This document shows, one piece after another, positions 10,204-21,977 of a stretch of 64,000 bases of DNA. The stretch is from contig NC_081409.1 in the NCBI RefSeq assembly GCF_030272615.1, positions 617,157,755 through 617,221,754 on the forward strand, written 5' to 3'. Within the stretch, counting starts at the first letter, position 1; each line of letters begins with the position of its first letter. Source of the DNA: Cryptomeria japonica. Taxonomy: Eukaryota > Streptophyta > Pinopsida > Cupressales > Cupressaceae. The translations under genes and the position numbers were made by a program. Under the pieces are notes generated by a model, which was not told the origin of the DNA, ran no database searches, and saw only the letters and a program-made list of their open reading frames with translations.

Positions 10204-12580
10204 GTTACAACAAACTCCCTGTGGCCAATGAAATAATTACATCATTTGGATGCATGTCCCTCTTCTGAGTGTGTGCCAATAGGATCTGAGGTTAGGTACA
10301 TAAAATAATATTTGATGAAGCGCCATGTGTCAATTGCTCCACCATGAGATGAATCAGGTTCAACGCATTTGGACGTTTTGATGTGGCACAACTTTGAGTG
10401 GGTTGATGATGACTAGGATGCCACCTCATTTTGCTCATCACAAAGTGTTTGAGATTGAGACATCTCTTGATACTCAACATTTCCAATTTGCTCAATGTGT
10501 TGATGATGGGGCATATTCCCAAATTGTATCATCTAAGTGATCAAGTTTCTAACTTTGATTAACTCTTTTGAAACTATCTGCTTCCTTGATCACATTTACA
10601 TTTCAATCCTCTTATCTTGGGAATCTTGAACTTGTATTTGCATGGATGTAGTTCTTGACTTCATGTAGTGATGTTTCTCATCCTTGTTGTACTAATTGTC
10701 TTGATGTCCTCCTGAAATATGGAACATGTTGCCTTGGAATGTAGACTTGGACTTTGGTCTTGTTGTAGAGCCTTGATGTGATGCTTTCTTTGACCTTGAA
10801 CATCCTGGCTTTATGATGTAACTTTATCCTTAATCTTGCATTGCACAATCGAGATTATCTTCCTTGTAGTGGTACCTATTCTTGGATTTCCGAAGGAAGT
10901 TCAAGATTGTCTTATGTTTTTCCACATTGAACTCTTGTAATTTGAACATCTTGATGCTTGCAAGGTGAAGCCCTTCACTTTGATTTGGAAATGTAACTCT
11001 TTGTTGCAATGCCTCGGACCTTCTTTGGAGTTCCTCTTTGAATGTGTTGAGCTTTATCCTACTGATGTTGTAGTGCAAAGACTGGAAACGCCTCTTTACA
11101 TGCCTTAATCTTCTTGGCATCTTCCTTCACCTTCACTTGCCTTTGCAACTATACCTGAAAAAGAACAAACACTTATGAATTACAATTGAGAATATAGAGT
11201 AATACAAGTAACTTGTGGTGAGGAAATTAAAAAAACTTAAACTTGCACCAATTTGTTCCTTGAGGTTTGCATCAAGATTTGCCCTAATCTTGTTTGTGCT
11301 GGTAATTATTTACAATTGCTTGAAAAGTTATTTGAAATTGCCCTTTAATGCACTCAGATCTGAATGAATTCCGCACTCCTTGATAAAAATCAAACTTCCT
11401 TTTAAATACCACACTCTTCTTTAATTCGGACTTTCTTTGATCTAGTATGCTTTTCAAATTGAAAGCGAATGCATTGTAAACAAAAAAAAAGAAACGACCT
11501 CGAAGTTCTCCATTTTATATGTTCTCTTACCCCTCTACATGCTCAAATTTGACTTAGGTTGGCCAAGGCAAGAAAAAGAACAGACAATTAGCTTTGCTTT
11601 GCCCCCTCTTTCAAAAAAGACTGACCTAATTTCTTAACCCTCCTTCAACGGGTTTTAGGATCTGTTGTGCACAAGTAAGAGCGGGTTTAGGAGGTTTAAA
11701 TGCACGAGGGAAGTGTTGATGTGTTTTTTACGCACATGCAAACTCAGAATAAAATACCAAAGTATCTTATCCTCTCTTGAACAAAATCTCTCAGATGCTG
11801 AAGATTGGCTTAAGGATCATTTGAGATGACTCCAAGGTTCTTGAATGTAGGGTCACTACGTGTGGATAAGCTTAGTTGGTTTGATGTGATTATGCTGGAA
11901 TCACAAGGGGACTTACATTCGAATGCCTGAATGCTTGATTTGCTGGAACTTAGGTCCTATCTAATCAATTGGAAGATAAAAAAGAGCAAAAGAGGTAGCG
12001 TTTGAGAGAGTCTATTCTAAGACCTAGAATGTAAGAACATGGATGAATGACTATATGGAATCCTACTGGGCGAGGTCTCACCATCAAACTGAACAATTTG
12101 ACACAAGCTCAGTGCAATCTTTTAAGGACATTTCAAAGATATTCGAACGAATACTGCCAAACATTGATCACAATTCAAGTTAACGCATAAACAATGAGTG
12201 TAGGATGATTCGTGGTTAAGCTCATGTTACTCTAGTTGACCACACAAGGCATGCTCACAATCAGTAAGAGGCTAGTGGTATGGACTAAGCGGATTCCATA
12301 TGAATACATTCAACAACTTCTTCCATTCAATCCTCAAGAAACCATGCACATTGTAAAGAAACCACTCACTTCACCATAACTTCAATGAAAATAGAGTTCA
12401 TTTACAACTTAGGCAACAATTTATGCCTTCTCCTACTTTACTTTAACTTCTATTCTATTCTGTTAAGACTATCTATTGACTATTAACTCACTATTAGCTA
12501 TTTGCTATTAACTATTCACTATTAACTATTCTACTCACTATTAACCAACTATTAACCTTTACAAATGAAGAGCTTGAGCC

Positions 12581-12590
12581 TTTTATAGTG
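12581..12590 (-). promoter_or_regulatory. TATA box of element D
   Basis: In sense CACTATAAAA, a near-consensus plant TATA box, 867 bp from the 3' terminus. Confidence 0.7.
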
Positions 12591-12651
12591 CTCTCAATAC
12601 AATTCAATGGCTCATATCAATTTGAGATCAATGGCCAGGATTTTACAATGA

Positions 12652-12669
12652 AAACCCTAATTAGGGTTT
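12652..12669. promoter_or_regulatory. telobox palindrome of element D
   Basis: AAACCCTAATTAGGGTTT, about 62 bp upstream of the TATA box in sense. Confidence 0.7.
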
Positions 12670-13794
12670 GTTACAACAAACTCTCCTTAGCCAATGAGAA
12701 AATTACATTTCATGAGTGTGGACCAATAGATATCATGGCTAGGTGCCTCGGAGTTTGTGCCAGCATAGAGGAATCAAATACATTGTATCTAGACATGCTG
12801 ATGTAGACCTTCCTTGATTGGTGAGTGGTGACTGGGACGATGACTAGGATTCCACCTCAACTTGCACTTGTAGGTTTGGAAGATTTGATACTCAATATTA
12901 CAAGCCTGCTCAAAGTAGTGGTGATAGGAAGTATTCATCATGGTCAACCTCCAATCCTTGCTTGTCTATCTTAGGGTGATTGCATGATCTCTTCCTTTAG
13001 ATCCTTACTCCAATCTTCTTCATGCCTCCAGGGTGTGGTGAGAATATTTGACTATCTGGAGATCTTCTCCTCTTGATGTTCTTGTATTTGCATGGTGAAG
13101 CTTTTTTGAACGCATCTTCCTTGTATCTTGTCCTTGGTCTTGCATAGTGATGATAGGAAGTGTTTGTCATGATCAAGTCATCCCTCCATCCTTGCTTGTG
13201 TCTCTTGCCTTAGGGTGGTTGTATGATCTTTCCTTCCATTTCTGCAAAACAAAGCAATTATAATATCAAACTCATATGATTTCTTAATTTTGACACAATC
13301 TCTGATTTTGAATGATTGCAATCAATAAGTTCATTGGGTAATTTGAATGCCCTAGGGCAAATCTAGGCTGTCTAAAGATGAGTTTGCTGGTTGATAGGCC
13401 TCTTAGCTGAGAAAATTCGCTTCTCCTCAATACTTGACTGATAAATTCGCCTTTTCAAGACATCAAACCTGCATCCTCAACAATGAATTTCGCCTATACG
13501 CTGGATGAAATTCGCAAATATGCTGATGAAATTCTTTGTCCTGCTGGAGTAATTTGCTGACCTGCCACCGATGGAGGAAAAAAATGTTTGAAATGATGCT
13601 TAGAATGATTGATTTGACCTCCCTTTATATGCGATCTAGGATAAAGATACAAGGCCGACCTGATTTAGTATGAATAAAAATAACTTTCAAAGTGTTGGCC
13701 GACTTGATCTCTTCTTAGCAATTTGAAATTTTGAATTTGTTTAGCTGTCAAAATACTTGTCTTGTTGAATTTCGCTTTGGATCTCATGCAATCG

Positions 13795-15310
13795 CTCTAT
13801 GTCCTTGCCAAGGACGGGACCTATAATAAAGTTCGTTGGCTGACCTTTCTAAGAAGAAGCCTCCTAAGGCAGTTTGCTCTCTGACCAGCCTAAGGAGAAG
13901 TTCTAAAACATAATTCGCTCACTAACTTTTGAGAGGACAAGACCTAAATGAGATTTTTCGCTCTTTGTCCTTGCTAAGGACAGGACCTATATTTGTGAGT
14001 TTCGCTTGATGACCAGCCCAAGGACAGGTCAAGTTCGTTCAATAACTCTTCTAAGGACATGACATGATTGATTTCACTCTTGATCCAAGGTAATGACAGG
14101 CTTGAAACAAAATTTGCTCTATGTCCTTGATGAGGACAGACCCTATAATAGATCGCTCAATGACCATGGTAAGGACAAGGACAAGACATATCAGTTACTT
14201 CGCTCTGTGTCCTTCCAAAGGACAAGACCTAAAAGAGGTATTTCGCTTTGTGTCCTTCCCAAGGACAGGACCTATAATGCTGTTCACTCCAAGACCTTGG
14301 CAAGGTACGCTCATGATTCTAGACAAAGTTTGCTTTATGACTTCCCCAAGATACATATTCAAGTTCGCTTTGGACCCTCAACAACGACAAGGCAAGGTGA
14401 CAATTTCGCTCCACATCCTTTGGAAGGACAGGCCCTATATGACAATTTTCGCTCCAAAACCTTTCTAAGGACAAGACCCAAAATGTAAATTTCGCTGTGT
14501 GTCCAGCCCAAGGACAAGACTCACAAGAGAGTTCGCTCTGTGTCCTTCCTAAGGACAAGCCCCAAAATGTAAATTTCGCTGTGTGTCCAGCCCAAGGACA
14601 AGACTCACAAGAGAGTTCGCTCTGTGTCCTTCCTAAGGACAAGCCCCAAAATGTAAATTTCTCTCTCTGACCTGTCTAAGGACATGATTAGGTTCGCTCA
14701 ATTGATAGCTCTAAAGACATGATCAAATGACTAATTTCGCTCTCTTGGACCAAGGCAAGGGCAGGCTAGAAAACAAAATTCGCTCTATGTCCTTCCTAAG
14801 GACAGGCCCTAAAATAGATCTTTCCATGTCCTTCCTAAGGACAAGATTGATAAGGCAGTTCGGTTTGGAAGGCCAGCAAGGTACATGGTTTGATGGAGAA
14901 GTTCGCTTCAAGTGGTGAGTGAGGTACATATTCTCAAGAAAATTTGCTCTAAGCTTTCTCTAAGGTACATAGAAAGAATTCTCTCTAAGACCCTTGCAAG
15001 GACAAGGCAAAGACATGTTCAAATTCACTCAATGACCATCAACAGATCGCTCTAGACCCTTAGCAAGGACAAGGTTAAGGTAGGTAAATTTGCCCAATGT
15101 CCTTTCCAAGGACATGACCTATATGATCAAGTTCGCTTGATAACTGGCCTAAGGACAAGATTTGAGGTGAATTTAGTCTATGACCATGGTGAGGACAAGC
15201 CTTAAAAGGAATTTCGCTTTGTGTCCTTAGTATGGACAAGGCTCAAAGACAAAGCTCGCTCTGGGACCTTGATGAGGACAGGACCTAAAGTGCAGCTCTC
15301 GGACCTTTGG
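13795..15310 (-). repeat. palindromic tandem array of element D
   Basis: More than twenty degenerate units of roughly 55-70 bp. In plus orientation each centres on TTCGCTCTGTGTCCTT, a few bases, then AAGGACA, so GTCCTT and AAGGAC form a short inverted pair in each unit. Two units at about 14488-14570 and 14571-14655 are nearly identical. ORFs here are translations of the repeat. Confidence 0.85.
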
Positions 15311-15565
15311 GAGGACATTCGCCCTTGGCTATACTTTATTGATCGAAAATTCCAATTCTTGAGTCACTTCAATGTCCATATCAAATTAATCTTCAAAAAT
15401 GACCCTAGGGAAGACTTCTCATTCAATTCCTTTCCACCTGAGTTGATGAATTCTCTGGCCACTCAAGAAATTTTATCCCTTTAATGCAAAGATTAATAGC
15501 TAAGACCCTAAGACAACCTAGGACTAAGCAAAAAGGATTAACCCTAGAAAGTGAAAAGTGGGGGT

Positions 15566-15582
15566 CCCCATTTGCAATGGGG
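15566..15582 (-). other. subterminal hairpin of element D
   Basis: CCCCATTTGCAATGGGG: 7-bp stem, 3-nt loop. It matches in position the hairpins of A, B, C, E and G. Confidence 0.75.
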
Positions 15583-15731
15583 CAATAACAAGAAGCACAC
15601 TTCATCTTGATGTTTACACAAACATAGGTCAGCTAGGGAAGACTACCATTGAAACACATATAAATAAAGGTTGAAATGCATTAATCCAACACTATTCACC
15701 TTCATTCCTAAATTCAATTAACCTTTGTTCT

Positions 15732-16048
15732 TGTTGTCGGGAATAATCATTATGTCATTATGTTATGTTGTTATGTTATGTTTATGTTGTCGTCGGTAAT
15801 AATGAATTACGGCGGTCAGTTAGTTAGCCGACGGGTAGGTAGTTGGAGTCGCGACGGTTGTGTCGCACCCCTTCGGTAGTCATATATTGTATCACCTCCG
15901 GGTGTTAGAGGACATGTATTGTTAACGACGGATATAATATGAACATCCTTTGACATTAATGAAAAAGCTTATTCTGGTACTTTTATATTTGCATTGTACA
16001 TTGCTGTTCAATTTCTGTATTCTTCCTGTTTACCCAGTGAGGTAAACA
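15732..16048 (+). repeat. 5' LTR of the gypsy element
   Basis: Starts TGTTGTCGGG and ends GGTAAACA, 317 bp. Differs from the 3' LTR only at 15830 by eye. Confidence 0.96.
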
Positions 16049-16050
16049 TT

Positions 16051-16064
16051 TGGCGCCGTTGCCG
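16051..16064 (+). other. primer-binding site, tRNA-Asp type
   Basis: TGGCGCCGTTGCCG is complementary to the 3' end of plant tRNA-Asp, the primer commonly used by Athila/Tat elements. It is two bases from the LTR end. Confidence 0.92.
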
Positions 16065-16160
16065 ACACGAACTCAAGAACGGAAGACACGGATGGCGCAC
16101 AGACACAATGGGCCTACCTGTTGGTGAAGTAAACCCGGAGAACCGACGACAGCAAAAGAC

Positions 16161-18587
16161 GTGTTGTGTTTTGATTTATGTGTGGAGAAACATGAAATTG
16201 TACCACAATTAATGCCCAATTTACTGAATAAAGACAGAAATAAGAAATTAGAAACCGACGAGTGGGAGGCTGCGCAGAAGGCTTTGATTCTGGAACAACG
16301 TGTAGAACGTAGACGGAGGCTGAGGCAACTTGCCGAAGGACGACCTGCCGAAGGGTTGCCCGAAGGGAACCAAGGAGGTGTCACGGAAGGTGTAGAAGCC
16401 GAGGGGAATTTCTACGCGTCGCCAGACTACGGTAGAGCGAGAAGCCTTGAAGAGTTTCTGGAGGAAACTAGGTTACGGAGAGAACTAGTTGAAGAGACTC
16501 GAGATCGGTTCAAAAACTTATCTCTCACGCCACAAAGGGAGGATCACCGAAGGGAGCCGCGCACGGGTGACGACGAAGCGCCACAAAGGGAGGATCGCCG
16601 AAGGGAGCCTGGCACGGGTGACGACGAAGGGGAAGTTAACCGCACGGTAGGTACAAGGCAGAACACCATACCTTTGGTCACCACCACAGGAGGCATCAGC
16701 GGCATCGGAGGGAGCAGCACCGGAGGGCAGACACAGCCACAACCACCTCCAAGTAGACGATTTCCATCAATGGCGACCAAACAGAAGTTACCCAAATTCA
16801 ACGGGGATAGCAAAGATGATCCCGCACGACATTGCCGTACATGCGAAACCATCTGGACAGCCAACGGGGTGACTGACCAGGATGAATGGATGAAGCAGTT
16901 CCCCGCCACACTGAGAGGAGTGGCTATTGACTGGTATGCAGACTTGGATAAAACCAGTGTAACTACATGGGATGAATTGAAGAAGGCATTCGAGAAGGAA
17001 TTCCGGCTTCTCCGGGATGATAACGAGATAGTTTCCGAAATCTACGGAACAAAGCAAGGAAAGAAGGAGACTGTACGGGCGTACGGGCGCCGACTAAAAG
17101 AGTTAGTCGGGAAAATGGAAAGCCAATCGGCCTATGGCTTGAAGAAGAGGTGGTTTGTCGAGGGTTTGAACCCTAAGCTACGACGGAAGATGAAAATTGT
17201 GCCTCCAACATCCTACGACGACGCATACAACCGGGCCATGGACCTGGAAAGTGAAAATAAGACGGCCAAAAAGAAGAAGAATAGACCTTCATCATCATCT
17301 GAAGATGATGACACATCGGAAGAAGAGAGTAGTAGTGACGAGAAGCCGAGGAAGAAAGTCACAGCCCTTCAAAAAGATATGGAAAGGATGTTAAAAGAAT
17401 TTAAGACAATGAAGGGGACTACAAGTAAGGACGATGAACTATGGTGCACGGAGTGTAAGGAGAGCGGCCACACGAAAGGTGCCTGTCCCAAGAAGGCATT
17501 TTGCGACATCTGCCAGATTATGGGGCATTCTACGAAGGAATGTCCATACAATCTGAAGGCACGTAACCAGCAAGTGCTCTTTGCGCAGGAGCAGCCATCC
17601 ACATCGGAGGCAAACAATAATGCATCATCTGGAGGATACCGGGACAACAGACGCGGCGGTGGAAGGAATAGCAACAATACCAATAACGGAAGCCGTATCC
17701 AGTATGACGTCAAGGGCCGGCCAATTATCCAATGTAGGGCCTGTAATCAGTGGGGGCACTTCGCCCGTGATTGCACGAAGGAAGCCACCCCTCAGCACCT
17801 CTGCCGTTGGTGTGGGCCAGGCGACCATGAGGACGCAAATTGCCCGCAGGCAGGGGTGAATCTCCTCAACATTGAGAAGGCTGAGAAGACTGGTGAGAAA
17901 GAAGTATTGGCGATCACCCGCGCCCAGACGAAAAAAGCCACTTATCCCGACCCCCGTACGGAGAAGGAGAGATTACGGGAGGCAAAGGCCAATATTGAAC
18001 GTGAGATGACAACCGAACGACGGGACAACGAGGTGGCGAGTACATCATTCCGTACGGAAGTGGAAAATAACATCATTGGGCAAATATTGCAGATGGAGGT
18101 GCCGATAAAGGTAAAAGACCTTCTAGACTCTATGCCACAATTGAGGACTGCCATCCTCACCAATGTGCAAAGCACCGCATCGTCGAGTGCACCACAGGTA
18201 GGGGTTCCCGCCACTGCTACGAAGAGTACACCACAGGTGGAGGTTTCCGTTAGCCCTTCGACTGACCCGATGTTACTAGCCTTGAGCAGTGGTAGACACC
18301 CAGCTGTGGTAGAAATGGGTATCTGTGGGACCATTCTGAAGGACACCATTGTGGACGGTGGATCTGGGGTGAATGTACTACCAGAAGAAACATGGAAGCG
18401 GCTGGGGAAGCCCACCCTGTGGCCACCCACATTCAACCTGGTGGGAGCGGACCAACACGGCATTAAGCCACTCGGCCTGTTGATGGCCCAGCAAGTGACA
18501 ATTGGTACGCAACCATTCTTGTTAGATTTCGTGGTCATTCCCTCGAAGAAGAAAGGCTATGACGCATCCTGGGGAGAGTGTGGTTGA
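16161..18587 (+). CDS. gypsy gag-protease polyprotein, frameshifted at its end
   Basis: An 808-codon ORF starting about 110 bp after the primer-binding site. Residues about 120-165 include a 17-residue tandem duplication (51-bp units at about 16531-16632). Residues about 200-355 form a Retrotrans_gag capsid-type domain (LPKFNGD, WYADL, KKAFEKEF, FVEGL). Four CCHC knuckles follow at about 427, 447, 524 and 547: CTECKESGHTKGAC, CDICQIMGHSTKEC, CRACNQWGHFARDC, CRWCGPGDHEDANC. The protease active site is IVDGGSGVNVL near residue 730, with DGG in place of DTG/DSG. The frame is lost at about 18560 just before the conserved LGR-W motif, which continues in the next ORF. No RT follows. Confidence 0.92.
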   Translation: MLCFDLCVEKHEIVPQLMPNLLNKDRNKKLETDEWEAAQKALILEQRVERRRRLRQLAEGRPAEGLPEGNQGGVTEGVEAEGNFYASPDYGRARSLEEFLEETRLRRELVEETRDRFKNLSLTPQREDHRREPRTGDDEAPQREDRRREPGTGDDEGEVNRTVGTRQNTIPLVTTTGGISGIGGSSTGGQTQPQPPPSRRFPSMATKQKLPKFNGDSKDDPARHCRTCETIWTANGVTDQDEWMKQFPATLRGVAIDWYADLDKTSVTTWDELKKAFEKEFRLLRDDNEIVSEIYGTKQGKKETVRAYGRRLKELVGKMESQSAYGLKKRWFVEGLNPKLRRKMKIVPPTSYDDAYNRAMDLESENKTAKKKKNRPSSSSEDDDTSEEESSSDEKPRKKVTALQKDMERMLKEFKTMKGTTSKDDELWCTECKESGHTKGACPKKAFCDICQIMGHSTKECPYNLKARNQQVLFAQEQPSTSEANNNASSGGYRDNRRGGGRNSNNTNNGSRIQYDVKGRPIIQCRACNQWGHFARDCTKEATPQHLCRWCGPGDHEDANCPQAGVNLLNIEKAEKTGEKEVLAITRAQTKKATYPDPRTEKERLREAKANIEREMTTERRDNEVASTSFRTEVENNIIGQILQMEVPIKVKDLLDSMPQLRTAILTNVQSTASSSAPQVGVPATATKSTPQVEVSVSPSTDPMLLALSSGRHPAVVEMGICGTILKDTIVDGGSGVNVLPEETWKRLGKPTLWPPTFNLVGADQHGIKPLGLLMAQQVTIGTQPFLLDFVVIPSKKKGYDASWGECG

Positions 18588-19357
18588 TCAACGCAAGGGT
18601 AAACCACAACTGGAAGAAAAATACACTTTCCATGGAGAAGGGAGGGCGAAAATATACCATTGACCTACACACCCAAAATGTCGGCGAAGAGCTCGCCTCT
18701 TCCGACTCGGAGGACTCTAATAAAGGGGAAGGGGGTCCCGATGGAAGTAAGGGCAAGAACGTGATGGAGCCGAACAGTGAAGGGGTGCTAGAATTGGAGG
18801 GATGTTCTGAAGATGAGAGATGCTCACTTAACGGGCTCTTCCATTGGCAGATGGAAGATTACGAAATGTTCCAAAGCTACAGGCTCGAAGTAGAGGAACC
18901 AGAGCAACCAACAGAGGTGTACCTGCCGGAATACAAAGAATATTGGAAGGGAGACGCCCCAAACCCTGGCGACGTAAATAATCCGAAGAGTGTCGGCACC
19001 GATTGGAACCCTGTGTGGAAGGCCGCAGCCTTCAAAATCTTTATTATCCTTCTTCTTCTTATGTACGGGAAGGAGGTCGTGGTCCCTGTAGAATTTGTGG
19101 TTCCAGGTCTTTCAATGACCAGTGAAAATAGATTGGCCACCAACGGGTACAAATTGAAACCTTACCACGCGAAGCGCGCAGGGGACCCGAGAGGCCAGAC
19201 AGACACTCGAGAGTCCGGAGGGGGACCCGAGAGGATGGAAGGAGACTCGAGAGGCCGGGCAGGCGACTCGCCAGGTATAGGACCAAAACAGGAGACTGTC
19301 GAGCGAGGAAAACCGAGAAGGATGAAGGGCAATCCCAGAGACACGGGACCCGAATAG
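18578..19357 (+). pseudogene. protease tail fused by deletion to integrase C-terminal remnant
   Basis: The first residues (WLINARVNHNW, MEKGGRKYTIDL) continue the protease and linker of the preceding ORF in another frame. After an acidic linker and a hydrophobic run (FKIFIILLLL) the sequence passes straight into MYGKEVVVPVEFVVPG and NGYKLKPYHAK, typical of the C-terminal end of gypsy integrase. RT, RNase H and the integrase core are therefore deleted between about 19020 and 19060. The last 60 residues are repeat-derived (Arg/Gly/Glu rich). Whether it is translated is unknown. Confidence 0.82.
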
Positions 19358-19443
19358 ACGACTTTCTAAGACATCTAAATTAGGAGAGGGAAAAAAAAAC
19401 CGTACGGTCATATGACAGGCGACTGTACGGTCAAAAAAAAATT

Positions 19444-19476
19444 AAAAAAAAAAAGAAAGAAAGAAAGAAAGAAAAA
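19444..19476 (+). repeat. A-rich and (GAAA)n microsatellite
   Basis: A run of A followed by six or so GAAA units between the gag-pol remnant and the palindromic minisatellite. Confidence 0.9.
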
Positions 19477-19489
19477 CGAAGGAAAAGAG

Positions 19490-19675
19490 ACCACCGTACG
19501 GTGGCACCACCAACAGTGGACACCACCGAAGGTGGAACCCACCGTGCGGTGGAAGCCACCGATGGTGGAACCCATCGTGCGGTGGACACCACCGAAGGTG
19601 GAAGCCACCGTGCGGTGGCACCACCGAAGGTGGAGCCCATCGTGCGGTGGAAGCCACCGTGCGGTGGAAGCCGCG
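19490..19675 (+). repeat. minisatellite of CCACC...GGTGG palindromes
   Basis: Units of about 16-18 bp alternate CCGTGCGGTGG and CCGAAGGTGG. CCACCGTGCGGTGG is self-complementary, so the stretch can form many small hairpins. ORFs on both strands here (rich in VRW, PPKVEP) are repeat translations. Confidence 0.88.
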
Positions 19676-20104
19676 AAGGGCCGCGTGGGCATAAAGCCGC
19701 CTACCGAAGGAAAAACCGCCGAAGGAGATAAAAAGCTACCGAAGGGAAAGCCGCACATGCCGAAGGAGATAAAAAGCTACCGAAGGGAAAGCCGCACATG
19801 CCGAAGGAAGAAAAGCAGCCGAAGGGAAGACAATCACCGCACAAATGCAAAAAGAACCAATTACACCGCACGAAGTAGGGAAGTCACCGCACGATTGGAG
19901 GTGGTATGGCGGGACATTACAGTGCCTTAAAAATAAAAAAAAATAAAAAACGACGACGGATTGAAAAATGATTCGATGACATCTGGAGCCTGGACACTGA
20001 AAATATTGGAGTGTAGAAGAAGGGTTTTTGACATCATAAAATATCACAGAAATGCAGTGCGCCATGGACTTTCATGGGGTTCTAAAGGTTGTAAATTGGT
20101 GTTG
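19676..20104 (+). other. gypsy untranslated region, no gene
   Basis: Short repeats of CCGAAGG(G/A) with GCCGCACATG in two tandem copies (about 19725-19803), then an A-rich stretch at 19930. No coding domain seen. Confidence 0.6.
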
Positions 20105-20265
20105 GCGGCGGGGGCACTGCCCCTCGACCCCGCCCTGTACTGCGAGGGGCGCTGCCCCTGGACCCCGCGAGGGGCGCTGCCCCTCGACCCCGCGGGGGCG
20201 CTGCCCCTCGACCCCGCTGGGGCGCTGCCCCAGACCCCCCGGGGGCGTTGCCCCCAGACCCCCAG
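20105..20265 (+). repeat. GC-rich minisatellite GGGGCGCTGCCCC
   Basis: About six units of 20-25 bp containing GGGGCGCTGCCCC followed by GACCCCG or AGACCCC. The core is palindromic. It is far richer in GC than its surroundings. Confidence 0.9.
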
Positions 20266-20859
20266 TTTATTTTGGAGCTACAGAATACCACGGGAAGTGT
20301 TGTGCTTGTCCGTACTGTGAGAAGGAAGCCTGCAGCTAAGCATTGGCGGGAATGCCATAAGCCGTAGAGGGAGACGGATTTGGAGGTTGGGAACAAACAG
20401 AGTTTGAGGGAAGGCATTGCAGGTCCGCACAGTTGTATGACACCAGGGAGTTATTCAGTTCAGTTTTTAGCCTTTGGGGAGTGTGATGGAGGATTTGAGG
20501 TGTCTCCTAGCATTTGTGCCAGTGGATTGTGGCCACCTCCAGGCATGACTGGTACGCTTTGAGGAACTCGGAGGATGTCTCGGTTGGACGTGAGATTGCC
20601 GTGGTGGATGCACAAAGGGCTCGGGAGGAGCTGACCACCAGGTTGGAGGCAATAGTCGCGTGAGACTTAGTTCAGCATACCCAGGAGAGCGGCATGGGTG
20701 GCTATCAAGGACAAATTGGCTAGGGAGACAGTATCATTTGAGTAGCAGTTGGTGGAAGCTGAGACTGAAAAACGTGTTTTGTAGACAAGTTTGGGTTAGG
20801 CACAGGAGGACTGTGATGGCTAAGGAAGCCATCTTGGTGAAATCTGCACTTGAGCATCG
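20266..20859 (+). other. gypsy region left of A, possible decayed coding relic
   Basis: One frame at about 20540-20650 gives a helical-looking peptide (REIAVVDAQRAREELTTRLE) but it soon runs into several stops. It could be the end of an element-specific ORF or a captured gene relic. No family recognised. Confidence 0.35.
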
Positions 20860-21721
20860 TGTTGACGTGTCTGAAATCGCATTGCTGCAAACTCCATACG
20901 GCCAACGCAGAATAGAATAGCCGACTGATTATCCTACTCTCTCTTGAGATAAGGAAGTCTCTAATGCTGTTTTCTAAGTTTGATCAAAGGAGACTACCTC
21001 AAGGTTTCTTTTGTCAGGTCTTGACTGCGGGATCTCTCAGTGGCTTGATGTGTTTATTGCTGGAAACACAAGGGGGCTTATGTTTGATTAGTAATTTCAT
21101 ATACGAATTCCCAGGGACCTCTTTTGGTTTTCTTTCTGGTGATGTTGATTAATTTGAAGCTGATTCAGCAAGACTGTGGATTTCTAAAAAAGGGATAAAA
21201 TTGGGAGGAAAGAAAGGAAGGGTAGAGAGAGAGAGAACAGTAAATGTTAACTAGGACAACAGATTTACCCAAGCAGACAGACACCTCCAGGAAACCAGGT
21301 TAAGCATCATCAGTCATTCAGACACAATGTTTGCATAAACTTAGTGCAATCTTCAAAGGAGAAACCAGATTTTCATATTACCAAATACAATATTAGAACT
21401 TCTACATTCATGATATGTGTACTTTTGATAATCGAACTGAATCATAAAATAGCCCAGATTAACCATGCAGAAAGGAAAAAAAGCAATCAGCTATCCTCTA
21501 ATGGTATGGACTGTGGAGATTCTATCAGATGCTTGGTAAGAACTGCTGTGTAAAATGAACAGACATAATTAAAAGCTTTCTAATTTAAATGAAGAAGGAG
21601 ACAATGCACTCACAAGGAAATTTGAAGGTAATTTCAATCCATTGTATTAATTCCTGCAAAATTTCTTCAGATCTTTCGCAACAATTCAAGAACTTCCTCC
21701 CAAATGAGGGAAAACCAGTCC

Positions 21722-21731
21722 CCTTAAATAG
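21722..21731 (-). promoter_or_regulatory. TATA box of element A
   Basis: In sense TATTTAAGGG, about 864 bp from the 3' terminus, matching the position in the sister copies. No telobox palindrome is seen upstream. Confidence 0.55.
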
Positions 21732-21977
21732 GTTTCCAAAAATGGATGAATGGCCAAGATCTAATCTAAACAAGTGGCCCAGATTCATCCTTACAAAAAG
21801 AGGGACCCACACTCATAAATAGGGAGATAAATATCTACAACTACTCCAAAAGGAGCAATAACTACCAAAGGATAATTACAACTTTGAAATAATCCAAAAA
21901 GGGGAGGTGCACAAAAAAAACTTTACAATATGTTGACCAAAAGTCAACTGTCACCCTTTTGGGACAAAAGTGCACTT

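Larger units (their letters stand above)
9755..11713 (-). other. element E, middle segment, no gene
   Basis: Non-coding part of E. In sense it carries the telobox at 10186-10203 and TATA box at 10115-10122. It is similar to D (12540-12800) and F (62580-63090). Short minus-strand ORFs (for example 10292-10522 and 10830-11120) show no family resemblance and are probably chance. Confidence 0.7.
11714..15590 (-). mobile_element. TGTTG-family element D, no ORF, 3.9 kb
   Basis: The 3' end begins TGTTGATGTG at 11714. The 5' end is placed at 15590 (AATAACA), with flanks GGAAG and AGAAG matching at four of five bases. It keeps the GTAAGT motif (11911-11916), TATA box, telobox, a long palindromic tandem array and the subterminal hairpin CCCCATTTGCAATGGGG, but seems to have lost the outermost small hairpin. 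It has no counterpart of the A/B/C gene. The left border is firm; the right one is less so because of that loss. Confidence 0.8.

Noticed and set aside
14093-14642. Overlapping ORFs on both strands in D
   Set aside because: They are translations of the GTCCTT/AAGGAC tandem array and repeat the same peptide in several frames.
6841-15590. E and D as the two LTRs of one giant element
   Set aside because: D lies within E with its own near-match duplication, and E's own 5' end is recognisable at 29456.
19412-19930. 172-codon ORF rich in KKK, VRW and PPKVEP
   Set aside because: It is a translation of an A-rich microsatellite and the palindromic minisatellite.
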